This document shows, in pieces, positions 1 to 11,274 of a stretch of DNA of 64,000 bases. The notes beneath the pieces were generated by a model. The model made no database searches, was not told the origin of the DNA, and saw nothing but the letters and a program-made list of their open reading frames with translations. Numbering within the stretch: the stretch's first letter is position 1; each line of letters starts with the position of its first letter. Location of the stretch: assembly GCA_037833965.1 (NCBI GenBank), contig AP031358.1, forward strand, positions 22,080,001 through 22,144,000, given 5' to 3'. A program made the translations under genes and the position numbers. The DNA is from Marchantia polymorpha subsp. ruderalis (lineage: Eukaryota; Streptophyta; Marchantiopsida; Marchantiales; Marchantiaceae).

Positions 1-187
1 GCCACGTTTGAAAGAAAGTTCACCACAAGGGGTGGAGTGAAAATTTTCCTGCGAGGTTGGCTTCTTCTCATATATTTTGTCAAATTTTGCTTTAATTTCT
101 CAAAAAACTTCAACCATATCCGAAGACATTGTCTGCGCCCATAGCAGTGAGTAAGATTTCTGAACTGGTTCTCAGTTTACTTACCAG

Positions 188-2430
188 CATCAACGGTTGT
201 TGCTCACGCCAGTATGGATGCTTTTAGAAATTTGCTATCGACTCCTTATATCGGGGAAACGAGCAACCCAGCGCGAGATTTATTACAGGCTAGTGGGTGA
301 TCCATCCTGCTGCGTCGAAACTCCGCAACAAGTCAATGACGCAATCCAAGGCAAGCAGATTCGTGGAAAAATGAGAGTACCGTTCTTAAGCAGCGGCTTC
401 GCTTTTCCATTTTCGACATTTCACGTTAACACCGAAGAAATACTCAACGAAGTTTGACATTGTTGGCAGATGCTGTGGCCCTTCTGAAGTGTAGCAGACA
501 CAGTCTTGGAATTTATGCTTCCGGTAAAGGACTCCTGGTTGGCCGGCTCGTAATTCAGGTAAAGGGCAGATTACCTTGCTAACACCCACAGAGAAATTTT
601 TAGCTGCTACTCAGCTCCAAATAGAGCGTTATACCTATTCGCCTTTTTGTTCACATCGACTTATTTCAGAACGGAGATCGCCTAGGCTACTCTAGGGTCG
701 AATCTGGATGCGCTCACATACAACTTTCAAGGGACAGGTTGCTCAGCTCTCCCGTATAATTTTCTGACAAGCTTGGCCAGTAACTAAACTTTTATTGATG
801 ACACTCCAAGCCCGTATTTTGCAGCGTAAGTTCTGCAGCAGATTTTAAGCATCTAAGAAATGTACTGGTGATTTCCGGTACTGTTTTCCTTTCCGTAGGG
901 ACCTGATGGCAGAAGGATTGACTGCACAAAATTGGGACCGAATCATTTCCCGATATCGGGTGATATAAATTACATAGAAAGACTAGAGTTTCTCTCGGAC
1001 GCACGGTACATTTTTGTTGTAGAGAAGGTAAGTCTCGGTTTTGTCTGTTTTTTGCCTTACGAAATATGTTTGACTATCGTCCGTGATTTCTTATCACTTC
1101 TTGCAAGCGACCATGGACAAGCCAGGCGAGTGGTGTCTTGAACGCAGTTAATGACGTTTTGTGTCACGATCTGTAGGAGACTGTCTTTCAGCGGTTAGCC
1201 AGAGATCGTTTCTATCATTCTGTCCCTTGCATTATAATCACGGGGAAAGGTTACCCTGATTTGGCGACGAGGTACAAGTGTGACATATGTTCGCGCATGC
1301 CTGCGAACTTTTTGTATGTTATGTACGTAGGGCATTTTTCATCAACAACACAGTAGACTTCTACGGAGATGTTTTTTAGGCACGGATCAAGTTTTCTTTT
1401 AGATTGATTTCTTAGTCTTTACGATACGATCCACTCTTATTGCAATTTGTGTTTTCCCATCTAAGCGGGTTAAGCTCAGTCACCAGCTGTGAGATTGGTG
1501 CTGCAGAGTCATACTTCATCGAATACATCGGACTTTTCCAACTTTGTCCATTTTTGCTCTCGTTGACTGGTAAGTTGAAAAGTTTATGTAGCCAGTATGT
1601 TTGTGTCCAATTGAGATTCCATGCTCCCTCCTTGACTTGCTCTTAGCTAGTGATCTAACATGATGGATGGATCCAACCTGTTTATTTGATGGTGACAAGG
1701 AATCCCTCCGGCTTAGCTATATTGTGTACTTACAAGTTTGGGAGCATAAGAATGGGGCTGGAAACTCCTCATCATGGTGAGTAGCTCGAGCACTCGAGTT
1801 TTTTCAAACTGGTTACCCTCACGCACCGAGGCTTCAGTAGAAATTTAGATTTATTGAAGCTACGATGTTAAAGAGTAAGCGCCATGACCTCCAATTGGGG
1901 TTTACAGAAAGCCGAAATCTTGAAGAATCTTTATACTAAATGCTAACTTTCTCCCTCGTAGTTTGTGATGTCAAATGGCTGGGATTGAGACATGAAGACC
2001 TTCAATATATCTCGTCAGAAGCCATGCTAGATCTCAAAGGTCGTGATAAGGTGTTGGCCAAGAGTCTACTTGTTTCCAAGATGCTACAGGTGATGTTAAG
2101 CTGACTTATAGGTAGGAAGTTTCTGCGCTATATCGATACGTGTGGTCTTAAAGGTTCTTGTGGATTCATACCTGTCCTGAGTTGTCACGCCCTCAGAAAC
2201 ATTGGATTCTGGGAAGCCTTCAGGCTGTGCCACCTAGCACGGTGTTGTCGTGAACAGGCATTTGAGACTGACAAAAGAGACTTGTGCAGAACAATGAGAA
2301 GTTAAAGAACGAGCTCATCCAGATGATACAAAACGGGAAACGCGTCGAAATTGAAGCACTGCATGCAAATGGCGAAAGGTTTTTGGGGAATTTTATAGCT
2401 GAAAAAGTCGTCCAGCATGACTACATATGA
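188..2430 (+). CDS. SPO11-2: SPO11-2-like meiotic DNA topoisomerase VI A-type subunit (5' partial)
   Basis: Family role: SPO11 proteins make the DNA double-strand breaks that start meiotic recombination, as the A-type (catalytic) partner in a topoisomerase VI-like complex. Eight exons join in frame: 188-350, 470-558, 899-1027, 1177-1271, 1507-1569, 1700-1776, 1962-2089, 2290-2430, giving 294 residues to a TGA. The winged-helix part has [10 protein letters not shown] with the expected catalytic Tyr, then [20 protein letters not shown]. The TOPRIM part has [10 protein letters not shown] (metal-binding Glu) and [14 protein letters not shown], whose Asp-Trp junction is split by an intron. It continues with [21 protein letters not shown] and ends in VVQHDYI. 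From memory, motif wording fits plant SPO11-2 better than SPO11-1 or the somatic SPO11-3. Arabidopsis SPO11-2 is about 383 residues, so roughly 90 N-terminal residues are absent and should lie left of the window or in an unrecognised exon. Nothing in the visible exons is broken. Confidence 0.9.
351..469 (+). other. GC-AG intron in SPO11-2
   Basis: The first visible SPO11-2 exon ends ATCCAAG and is followed by GCAAGC, a typical GC-type 5' splice site, with acceptor TTGGCAG before ATGCTGTGG. Joining here restores the reading [14 protein letters not shown] in phase 1. The other six introns of this gene use GT-AG. No GT donor nearby keeps the conserved reading. Confidence 0.75.
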
Positions 2431-5400
2431 CTGATAAGGGTGACAGTGGTCTGCTCACGGACTATTACGGCGCAGTGATTGTCAGGTAGGTTCTGCATTG
2501 TACTGGACACCTTCACTGTGGGCATAAAGTTTACAGCTTTTGCAGAGTTATTGATCGAGTACACTGTTTGTTTGCGTTCTGGCGCACAGTAAGAAGCCAG
2601 CTTCTAAACGCACGTGGGAACCCGTGAATGATACTCCTCTTGCAGATTGTCCACCAGGAGTCGTTAGACGTTTTCATGTCCGTATATCGTACGACTACGT
2701 CTGGACATTGCCCAATGAATTCTCCTCTTCACAGTTTTCGTGGACTGGAATTCAACCTTTACGATTCTGGTCTGGTCCTTTCCAGGCTCAGGAACAGTTT
2801 CCATTTGATTCCTCTATACCCCTTGAACACTACTCCGTTCTTGAAAGTCGTAGTCTATCATCCCAGTATCTACAATCCCATCAGTACTCATTCAGAGCTT
2901 GCATCTGTTCAGGTCAGATTTCTACGCACTTGACTTTCCACGAGTCCTCTGCAGTCTCCTCTTGCTTTACTGATCTCAGAACTTTGGTTGCTTGTGTACG
3001 TGAGGCTTCCTTGACAGATCATTAGTCAGTATGAAGCTGAACATACCTGAACATACCTTAGTACTGTTGCATATCTGGCTGAGGGATATGGTTTTCGCCA
3101 TGGCACTACTGCAGGACTCCTCTCACGAGGTAACCTGTTTCCATAAGGTAGTAAGAGACACCGAACTTGTATGCACCGTATGGTGGAAGTCATTGGACAA
3201 GGGAAGTTCACTAGGCCAAATGTTACTTTCCCTTCTACTTCTATCGTTGCACAGCTTGACCCATAGCTAAAGCCTGAGTTCCGAAGGTCGGACTTGGCAA
3301 GGAATTTCAACAACACCATTTAAATGTCATAACTCAAACCGTTGATTTGAATCTGCACATAAGCTTTTATATTTATGATAAACTAAAACAAATATTTTCA
3401 TGATCCAGTTTCATCGTTAAATATCCTACACATAGTCCCAATATATAGCACGCTAAGTTTTAACATTAAACGTTGGTATAACTAAGGACCTTTAGAAGTG
3501 TATAGATACTCATACGAAGTTGTTAACACATTTTTCATTTAACATTTTCAGTGACTAAGTTTCTATAACTCTGCCCGAAGTGCGAGATCACAAAAGTACA
3601 TCATTTTTATGCACAAAAGTCATTGACGCAGTCCCACATATAACATAGAACTATTGTAGTGTAGTTAGGATTCAACATAGCTGAGTATCTGACCAGTGAG
3701 CAAGATATAATCTACAATTAATATCACAAAACACGTATTAAAAATTTTATTGATGACTTTATTGGTTATTGACGTATAGTAGTGTATGGATTATAAGATT
3801 CAACGTTATCCTTCAGATTTTAGACAGTAATTTTTGAGTTCATCCGATATTGTATTTTTAAGAAGCATAAATTAATGAGAAATCTCGACCTTTTTAATGG
3901 TTATTTTAAATAAAAGTTGGATTTTATTTATCAAATATAGTTTCCAAGAATTATGAAAAGATCTTAAGACAAATTGTAAATATTTTTTACAAATTGATTT
4001 AGATGTTCTAAAGCAGCGTTGAATATGTAATAATTTATCAATGTAAACTAGTTTTTTCTGACTCATTTCGATTGTTGATTTAGTATTTTTCGTAAAGCTA
4101 TCTATCTTTAGTTAAAAAAGATGACACTATTGAGATATGTGTGTATATATTTCGATTGACAGACAAGTGTTATTTTTTTAAATAAAAGTTGAGTGCTAGT
4201 TATCCCTCACTTAGGCTAATTAGACTTCACCCTAGTATGCGATCTCATCTGATTTTCGAACACCTATAGTTGCTATTGCGCCCCTATTACAACCTTGCAT
4301 CGACCAACAAAAGAACTGAGTATATTGCACTGACCAATAAGAAAATTACATATACTAGAGTGAAGGCTAAGTAGCCCTAAGTGAAGTATAACTCATCGCC
4401 TCCTAAATAAAACCATGGACTAATTTAAAAAGATTTGTCTCTGAGTATTATATGGTCAACATTATACGTATGTTCATCGTCACATCAATATGCATATGGA
4501 GGTGAAAAAACAAAAATTACATAGATATCAAATTCAAATTATGACATGGATAGGTTGTGTGAGTACATGAGAGCTTGTAACTTTGCAAGCCGGTCACATT
4601 CAATCATGGACCATGATCACATTTAGCATATGGGATGAACAATCTTCATAGGCTTTTTGAAATATAAATAGTTAAAATATCATAAAATATGCAATTTTGA
4701 TAGAGTATTTTTCTTTTAGCTTATTTCCAATTTCTTGTAACTCGACGTAAAAGTCACGAAAGGAGCAATTGGATGAATAACTTTACATGAAGAAGAGTAA
4801 TAATCCTTTACTCTTTACACTGACTTTGTGTTAGATTTCATTACTTTGTCCGAATTTTGTTATCCAGTCGCCTTATCTTTGATCCAATGCATGTCTCCTT
4901 CAATCACCACCATTCGATATGGAAGTCGTTTCCTGATTACCTCGCCAACAGATGGTCCGACTTGAGGAAGAAAGGCAGATCTAAACCCCATCAATATCGT
5001 CCACCAAATTATCACCATCTTTGCCATCACTTGGGCATTTTAGCGGCCAGCAATTACACTCCTCTCAAGTCCAAACAAACCCGCCAGTCCTGCCTTACAT
5101 GTTCATGTTCGCTCTCGCTATAGATAGAACAATTATAATATCTCATGGTTGACAATTTGTTGTACTATTGTGTTCTGTCTGGATATGTTCCAGCACCTGA
5201 AGAATACAGGCAATAACATGCGACCTCCAAACCCCAAAGAACGATTGATTGGCGAATAAGCAACAGCATATCCAGAAACCAGTGCGAATCATCCTCAGCC
5301 ATTTCTCATGTTCTCAAATAGAATATAAATATTCTTTTAACTATTATTACAAAGAAGTTGACATTGGCAAAAAGTAGAAAATCACCACACAAATCCTGAT

Positions 5401-6321
5401 GCTCTTCTTGATCTCTTATTGAGAAACTAGATGGGAATTATGTCTCCTTAACATGGAGGAATAAGAATTGAATTTAAATTTTAGTATATAATAGGGATTG
5501 TAAGGAAGGTGAATCTGTACTCTTCCATAAGAGACATAGAACATAAAAGTAGAGCAGGTTGTGGGTTGGAGTAGAACAATGCAAGCATGTAGGCTTTGAG
5601 GCGTTGCTTTTGTGGGACCACAAGTCTGTTTCTAGTGAATCATGTTTGGAGTGCTCTGGGCAGTTGAAGTGTGAACTTTCGGTTTTATGCAAAACGACAT
5701 GAACAAACCCACTCCCCACTTCTTCCCAATTCTGCAGCCTCGTTATCACGAGTGGGAATTTCTCTTTGTGGGTCCCTTGGAACGCAGCCACCCAACTCAC
5801 TCACATACAACAAAGCTCCAGGTATGTTTCCTCTCTCTCAACATTTTCAAAAGAGATTGTCACATGTATGTTCTACATAAATGCCGTTGTGAACGGAATC
5901 TCGAAATATTTTATGCACATTTGGGCTCAACTTCAGACATGGGAGATTAGTTGGTACACAAATCTCTCTTAGTCGTACAGGATTCAATCGTTGACCGAGG
6001 TTCTGTATTGTTTTTTCTCCATAGTATCGGACAAGGTAGTAGCACAATCAAAAAGGCGAAATGTCCTTCTAACGGACCTTGAAAATTCAACTGGACATGA
6101 CAGTCGGGAAAAGATTTGTATATAATGAATTTGCAAATAAAAGAATGATTGAGTCCTTCTAAATTATTATTATATATTTCATTTCTCGTTGTAAATCAAA
6201 TTTGTAAATGTATTGCAATTTGCACCAAACTATATTTTATAATTACATATATACACACACTTTGATAGGATAAATTGTTTTGGAAACTTTTATGAGAGTT
6301 AAAGATAATGTAGTGATAAGT
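2431..6321. other. AT-rich intergenic DNA downstream of SPO11-2
   Basis: No recognised gene was seen here. A 133-codon plus-strand open stretch at 2624-3025 overlaps a second open frame and shows no known domain; it may be SPO11-2 3' UTR or chance. From about 3300 the DNA is strongly AT-rich with frequent stops in all frames. An 88-codon plus-strand stretch at 4857-5123 and a 108-codon minus-strand stretch at 5474-5800 also lack recognisable motifs. Confidence 0.5.
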
Positions 6322-6348
6322 TATATATATATATATATATATATATAT
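6322..6348. repeat. (TA)n microsatellite
   Basis: An uninterrupted run of about 13 TA dinucleotides lies in AT-rich intergenic DNA. The AT-rich tract continues to about 6770 without open frames. Confidence 0.95.
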
Positions 6349-6769
6349 GTCAAAAGATTGAGTGCAAGAAACAATAATTCTTAAATAATTTCAAAGTAAC
6401 ATGCTTGCAGAGTATTTTCGTTTTGACATTTAGTTTAAAAATATATAAAAAATTTGATACTTTAAATAAACAAGATCAGGAATATATTTGAAAATTTTAA
6501 ATATTTTCAAATTTTTATCATAAATAAAAAAATTGGAATAAAATATTTGATTTTTTACCCCAATAATGCCTTTTATTTTAATATATTTTATAAATTTATT
6601 TTGAAATTATTTTATTTTATTATTTTTTATATTGCTTTAAGATAATTTTATACAGTTTAATCTTAAAATTTCAGATAAAAAATAATTAGAAAAAAAAATT
6701 CTTGAAAATAACTTTGAAAAATAAAATTTTTAAAGTTAAAATATTTTTAAATTCTAATTAGAAGCAAGT

Positions 6770-7046
6770 TGTGGTTAGCCATAGTTTTTACCGTAGTTAG
6801 ACTTGGCCTCTAGTTAGGGTTTGAGATACATAAAACTAGTATGAACATGTTTTAGTAAAATTTCATCTGTACACATGAGAAGAAAGATAATAGAGACCTA
6901 AGCTATGGAAATCAGATGTAACATCTTGCTTTAGTGAAAGTTTTATCTTGATCGTTGACGTAATCTAATAAAGTTGAACCACGTACAACGGTGTGTGATT
7001 CTAGTTTGTGATTCTGATGATTTTTTTGTATAATTGGTATCAAAGC
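6770..7046 (+). mobile_element. Possible LTR-retrotransposon fossil (LTR end plus primer-binding site)
   Basis: TGGTATCAAAGC at 7035-7046 closely resembles the primer-binding site that many plant Copia-type elements place just inside the 5' LTR (usual form TGGTATCAGAGC, matching initiator Met tRNA). About 250 bp upstream could be the matching LTR. No second LTR and no recognisable internal genes were found, and a pogo-like transposon begins about 280 bp further on. Treated as an old, broken fossil; family and boundaries are uncertain. Confidence 0.3.
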
Positions 7047-7325
7047 TAGTTCAATGCACGCAGAATATTTATTTACAAAGTTTCCTAGAGATCGGGGAAC
7101 ACAAAAGCGCTGTCAAAATTTCTTCTCTCAATTTGGAGTAGAATGTTGGTTGATTCTTTGCGGAAGTGGAGCCCGAGGCATTGATTATATTTTGATGAAA
7201 GATTAAGATCGTTTCATTGAGTATAGTAGTCTCCCACTTAGCTACGCACCTTAATTTTTGTGGGTAGTTATCTGGGAGATGCGTACTTAACATTTTCATT
7301 TCTAGATCATTTGTGTAGAGCTTAA

Positions 7326-8767
7326 ATGTCGAAGAAATTGAACACCAAGCGTCTGAACGAGTCACAACGACGTGAGATAATTTCAAAATTGAGAAAGTAA
7401 AATCCTCCAAGCAAACGCGCTTTAGCGCATGAGTTTGAAATTAACGAATGTGCTATAAGAAAAATATGGGAAAAACAAGATTTCATTCTCGAACGATTAG
7501 TTTTATTCTCCAAAGAAATTAGGCAGATTACTTTTAGAGCTCTAGTTGGACGAATTTCCGAACTTGAAGAAATGTTCTACACCTGGATCAACAGCATGCG
7601 TCGTGTCAGGTTTCCTGTACCGCCATCTTTCGCAATTGCAAAGTCAGAAGTTATCGTTTCTACATTATCAAAAATTATTTAAAAAAAAAATTAAGTCCTC
7701 ATGGCAATGGCTTGATCCTTTCAGGACACGCCAAGATCTACAGATAATGCTTCAGCATTGAAAACGCTCAGAGGTTGACAAGAATAATCCTTTATTACTA
7801 TCAGCCTTGGAGGTATTATCACTCATCATCGCTCCATACAATCCTGAGAACGTGTATAACATCGGACGAGACAAGATTGATTTTTTGTTTGCTTTCTAGA
7901 TATTATTTTTTTATGTCGAATGAGGATATTTCAAGAATTAAAGGAAAAAAAATCAAAAGATCGTGTTTCTTGGATAGTTTATGCAAACTCTTCTTGATCA
8001 TTTATAATTTCTTGCATAATGATTAAAAGTCGAAGGATGCAACTTGTATCAAAGATCGACACTGATTAATTCCTTATTTCAATCAAGCAAAGCCTAGATG
8101 GACGAGAAAATCTGATGTAGATGATTCAACAAACTCTTTGTTCCAAAAATCAAAAGTCAAATATGATGTTGCGTTCTTTTACTGATGTATAATGCACCAT
8201 AACACTTTGATGCTTTCAAACGTGACAACATCAGTGTGATATTTTTTACTCTAAACTATATCAACTGGAAAACAATCTTGTGACATGGAAATTATTGCTG
8301 CTCTCAAGAAACAATAATAATATTTATATGTCAAGTATATCATTAACTTCTACAAACTTAACAAGGAGTTGAAGGAGCGGAAAATAGAATTGGAAAATTA
8401 CAAAAATTACGACAAGATGCAGCAAGAGTTTTTTACATAAATTCAACACATCTATTGGACGCTGCAAGCTATGTGAAAGATGCTTGGGATTAGATCTCGT
8501 CAAGTTTTATTAAAAATGCATTTGTACCGCAGAGCTCATGAATTTGAACCTCAAAGCAGTATTGAAAGCAAAATTAGTTTGATTGTTGTTGAGTTAGCCG
8601 AAGCGATCAAAAACTTAAATTTATTGATTAACAAATTAGATTTGGAAAGGCCAAAAAAGTATGTTACAGACGCCCATGTGAACATTTCAAAATGGAATGA
8701 AATTGTAAGCTTGATTTTTGGCAATTTGGAAGATTTGATCAAGAAAACTACCTTTGTCTTTACATAA
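7326..8767 (+). mobile_element. Decayed pogo/Tigger-like DNA transposon (transposase pseudogene)
   Basis: The plus strand encodes remains of a cut-and-paste transposase with an N-terminal CENP-B-type helix-turn-helix and a DDE domain. From ATG 7326 the reading MSKKLNTKRLNESQRREIIS begins the helix-turn-helix, and after an in-frame stop it continues RALAHEFEINECAIRKIWEK. A second DNA-binding part reads FYTWINSMRRVRFPVPPSFA and, in another frame, SSWQWLDPFRTRQDLQIMLQ. The DDE region shows NPENVYN, MSNEDISRIKGKK and KQSCDMEIIAALKK. The tail reads AHEFEPQSSIESKIS to about 8767. Several stops and frame changes make it inactive. A further relic may lie at 9048-9230. Terminal inverted repeats and a TA target duplication were not identified. 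Family assignment rests on motif order and wording known for pogo-like transposases. Confidence 0.75.
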
Positions 8768-10914
8768 TTATTTTTTGTATGCAAAAGACGATTTTTGATA
8801 CGGACAACGTAAGAATCCATGGTTCTAAGTATTACTTCAGAGATACAAATTCAAAGATTTATTTTCCTCTAGTATAGGATTAATAACTTTTTACTCAAAA
8901 GTGATTTTGACAAAATGCTTTCACATTCTAACGAATTATCTTGTTGCTACGCGAAGGTGGACTCAGATTTTAATTCCAAGATTATTCATTTTTTAACCTT
9001 TTTTTTGGTTACATGTTAGTAGTAGATACGAGATTTTTGCCAAATCCTTGAGTAATGAACAGTTTGAGCAATCTAAACAAAAAACAACTCAAGTGCATTT
9101 GGGCGAGAAGAATACACTACTAGACTATCTCACGTTTAAGGATAAAAAGCGATCGATGGCGATGAGTAAGCTTAGAGTTCCAAACTTTGAGGTGGAAAAA
9201 TTTGATGTACAGAATGACTATGTCTTGTGAGAACGGACAAGTCACTAGTGTTCTTGATGTTAGGAATTTGGGCAAGGTGTTTGAGCCAATATCTGACGAC
9301 GTAGATGATGATGATTGGAATGAAATTTAATACCATACAATGCGTATTGTGATATTGCATGTCAACCCAAATTTCTTCAAGAGAATGGAGGTGGCAACAA
9401 TCGTTGTTATATATATTTAATGTCGTTGGTTTTGAAAAAAGCTGGGTAAGGTTTTTAGGTTTTGATCTAATTTTCTAAATAAAATCTCATTTTGGTTGTA
9501 AAAAAAATATGTATAAGATAGTGTTATTAACGATGAATTAGTATGCGTCAAAAATCGACAAGGTTTCAACAAAAAGGTAGCACTAATCGAGATCATTCAA
9601 ACATGCAATAGAAAAAACAAAGAATACATTGGGGAGAATTATGGTAGTGGAGCACCCAAAGGAACAAGGAGGTCAAAAAAAATATAGTTAAATCTAGGGG
9701 TAAAAGTCAAAATTACGGATAAGATTTTTAGTATTTTTGTGTTCTAATTTTGCTTCATTAAAGTCGTATGTTTTTGTGTACTAGCTAGAGACGTACATCA
9801 TTTTTTGTTAGATGTTTAATTAATATAACTATCTTGTCTCATCATAAAATGCAAAAATATATTTAGTTTAAAATTATTTTTTAAGTTAAAAATTGTAAAT
9901 AAATAAATGAAGAAAATTAAATTTTTAGAATAAAAATTACAATTCAAATCATGTGCACATTTATTTTGATGCATTAATTTAATATATTTCACAAAAAATT
10001 AAAACTTAAAATAATATTATTCTTTAATTATCCTTATATGATAAAAATTAAAAATATAATATTAAATTTATTTTAAAATTTATTTAAAGAAATTTATTTT
10101 AATTATAATTTTAAAAAATTAAATAATTTTTTGCTGATAATTTTTTGCATTTTATATGGAATTGAACTAAAAAACATTAGCATATACACTTTATTCACAA
10201 TCAATACATGAGAATATGAATATAATGAAGCAAACTTTTATTTTTAAGAGAATCTTTTAGAGCTATCAATCATACTGAAGAGGCTTAGAATTTATTAGAA
10301 TTTTTTCAAGCTACAAACCAAAAATTGATAACTTTCTTATCATAAATATCATGAAATTTATTTATTACAGATTTTTATGCAATTCTTTGAAAAAATAATG
10401 CCTGAAATTTTTCCTTGTATCGATGCCTTGGTTATAAAAAATATATTCAAGCAACTAAAATTTGTGTTAAAAGAAAATTGAAAATTTCGGATTTTTCTTT
10501 GATAAATCGATAAAACATTTTGAAGATGTTTTTCCCCATTAGAAAGACTTCAAATTTGTTCTCATTCAGAAGATGTGGATTTTTCGATCAGACAGAAACT
10601 CCAGCAGAGTCAGACAGAAATGAAAGGAGCATTATAACTTGACTTCATGACTTGATCCAAATTACTCCTCTCCCAAAGTAGTTAGAGCTATTAATGTCGT
10701 TCGAACAAATTGCATCCGATTATTGAGGACATGTCATGTCAGGTTGTAGGCGTGGATGTAAGCCAGTCCCCGCTGGACTCGTCAGTTGCGGAGGTGGAAC
10801 AGTACGTGCAGTACATGTCGGATTTCCTTGTCTGTGACTGAGGCGGACGCAATGGTTAGACTGCCCCGAAATGAAAAACTAAATGACATGTACGAGCATG
10901 TAAATTTTACGTGG
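8768..10914. other. AT-rich DNA, transposon tail and no recognised gene
   Basis: The stretch holds short open frames (a 60-codon one at 9048-9230, possibly C-terminal transposase remains) and then very AT-rich sequence from about 9700 to 10600. Nothing recognisable was found. Confidence 0.5.
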
Positions 10915-11274
10915 CTACATTGCTTCATGCGTAGAAGTTGTCACTTGGCCCCGAACGAGAATAGAAAACTGGTGCCGTTTGGACATTCGTTTCCCATGCA
11001 TTCCCAGAAGCGAAATGGCGTGATGACATGCATCGGGACGTGGCGAGGTTCGTTGCGATCGAGACGGTGAATGCATTCTGAATAGATGAAAATAGCCAAA
11101 TTGACGGCGCACGAAATTACGTTCGTGATTGACTCCTTCGAAATCATGTTTAAATAGTTTGGTATTCATCGTATTTGTTAATTCATCCCGTTTCCAGCTC
11201 CAAGTGGACAGTGTTGAAATTTTTTTTGGCCGACGTGAGGCCTTTTCGGGTGATTTATCATTGCAAACATCCAT
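10915..11274 (-). CDS. Unassigned minus-strand open frame, 119 codons
   Basis: This is the longest open frame in an otherwise stop-rich AT region, in a locally more balanced base composition. The product is basic, with Arg-, Ser- and His-rich stretches, no signal peptide and no membrane segment. An overlapping minus-strand frame at 10941-11147 encodes a different 68-residue peptide, and a 94-codon plus-strand frame at 10786-11070 overlaps too. I recognise no domain in any of the three. It may be an old exon or chance. Confidence 0.15.
   Translation of the reverse strand: MDVCNDKSPEKASRRPKKISTLSTWSWKRDELTNTMNTKLFKHDFEGVNHERNFVRRQFGYFHLFRMHSPSRSQRTSPRPDACHHAISLLGMHGKRMSKRHQFSILVRGQVTTSTHEAM

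Noticed and set aside
96-187. N-terminal SPO11-2 exon reading [14 protein letters not shown]
   Set aside because: It is in a different frame from the next exon and an intron between them would be about 41 bp, too short for plant splicing; similarity is weak.
1656-1776. Apparent loss of the SPO11-2 metal-binding Asp (reading LMVTRNPSG)
   Set aside because: The preceding 63-bp exon at 1507-1569 supplies VDW by splicing and all phases agree, so the Asp is present and the alternative reading is intronic.
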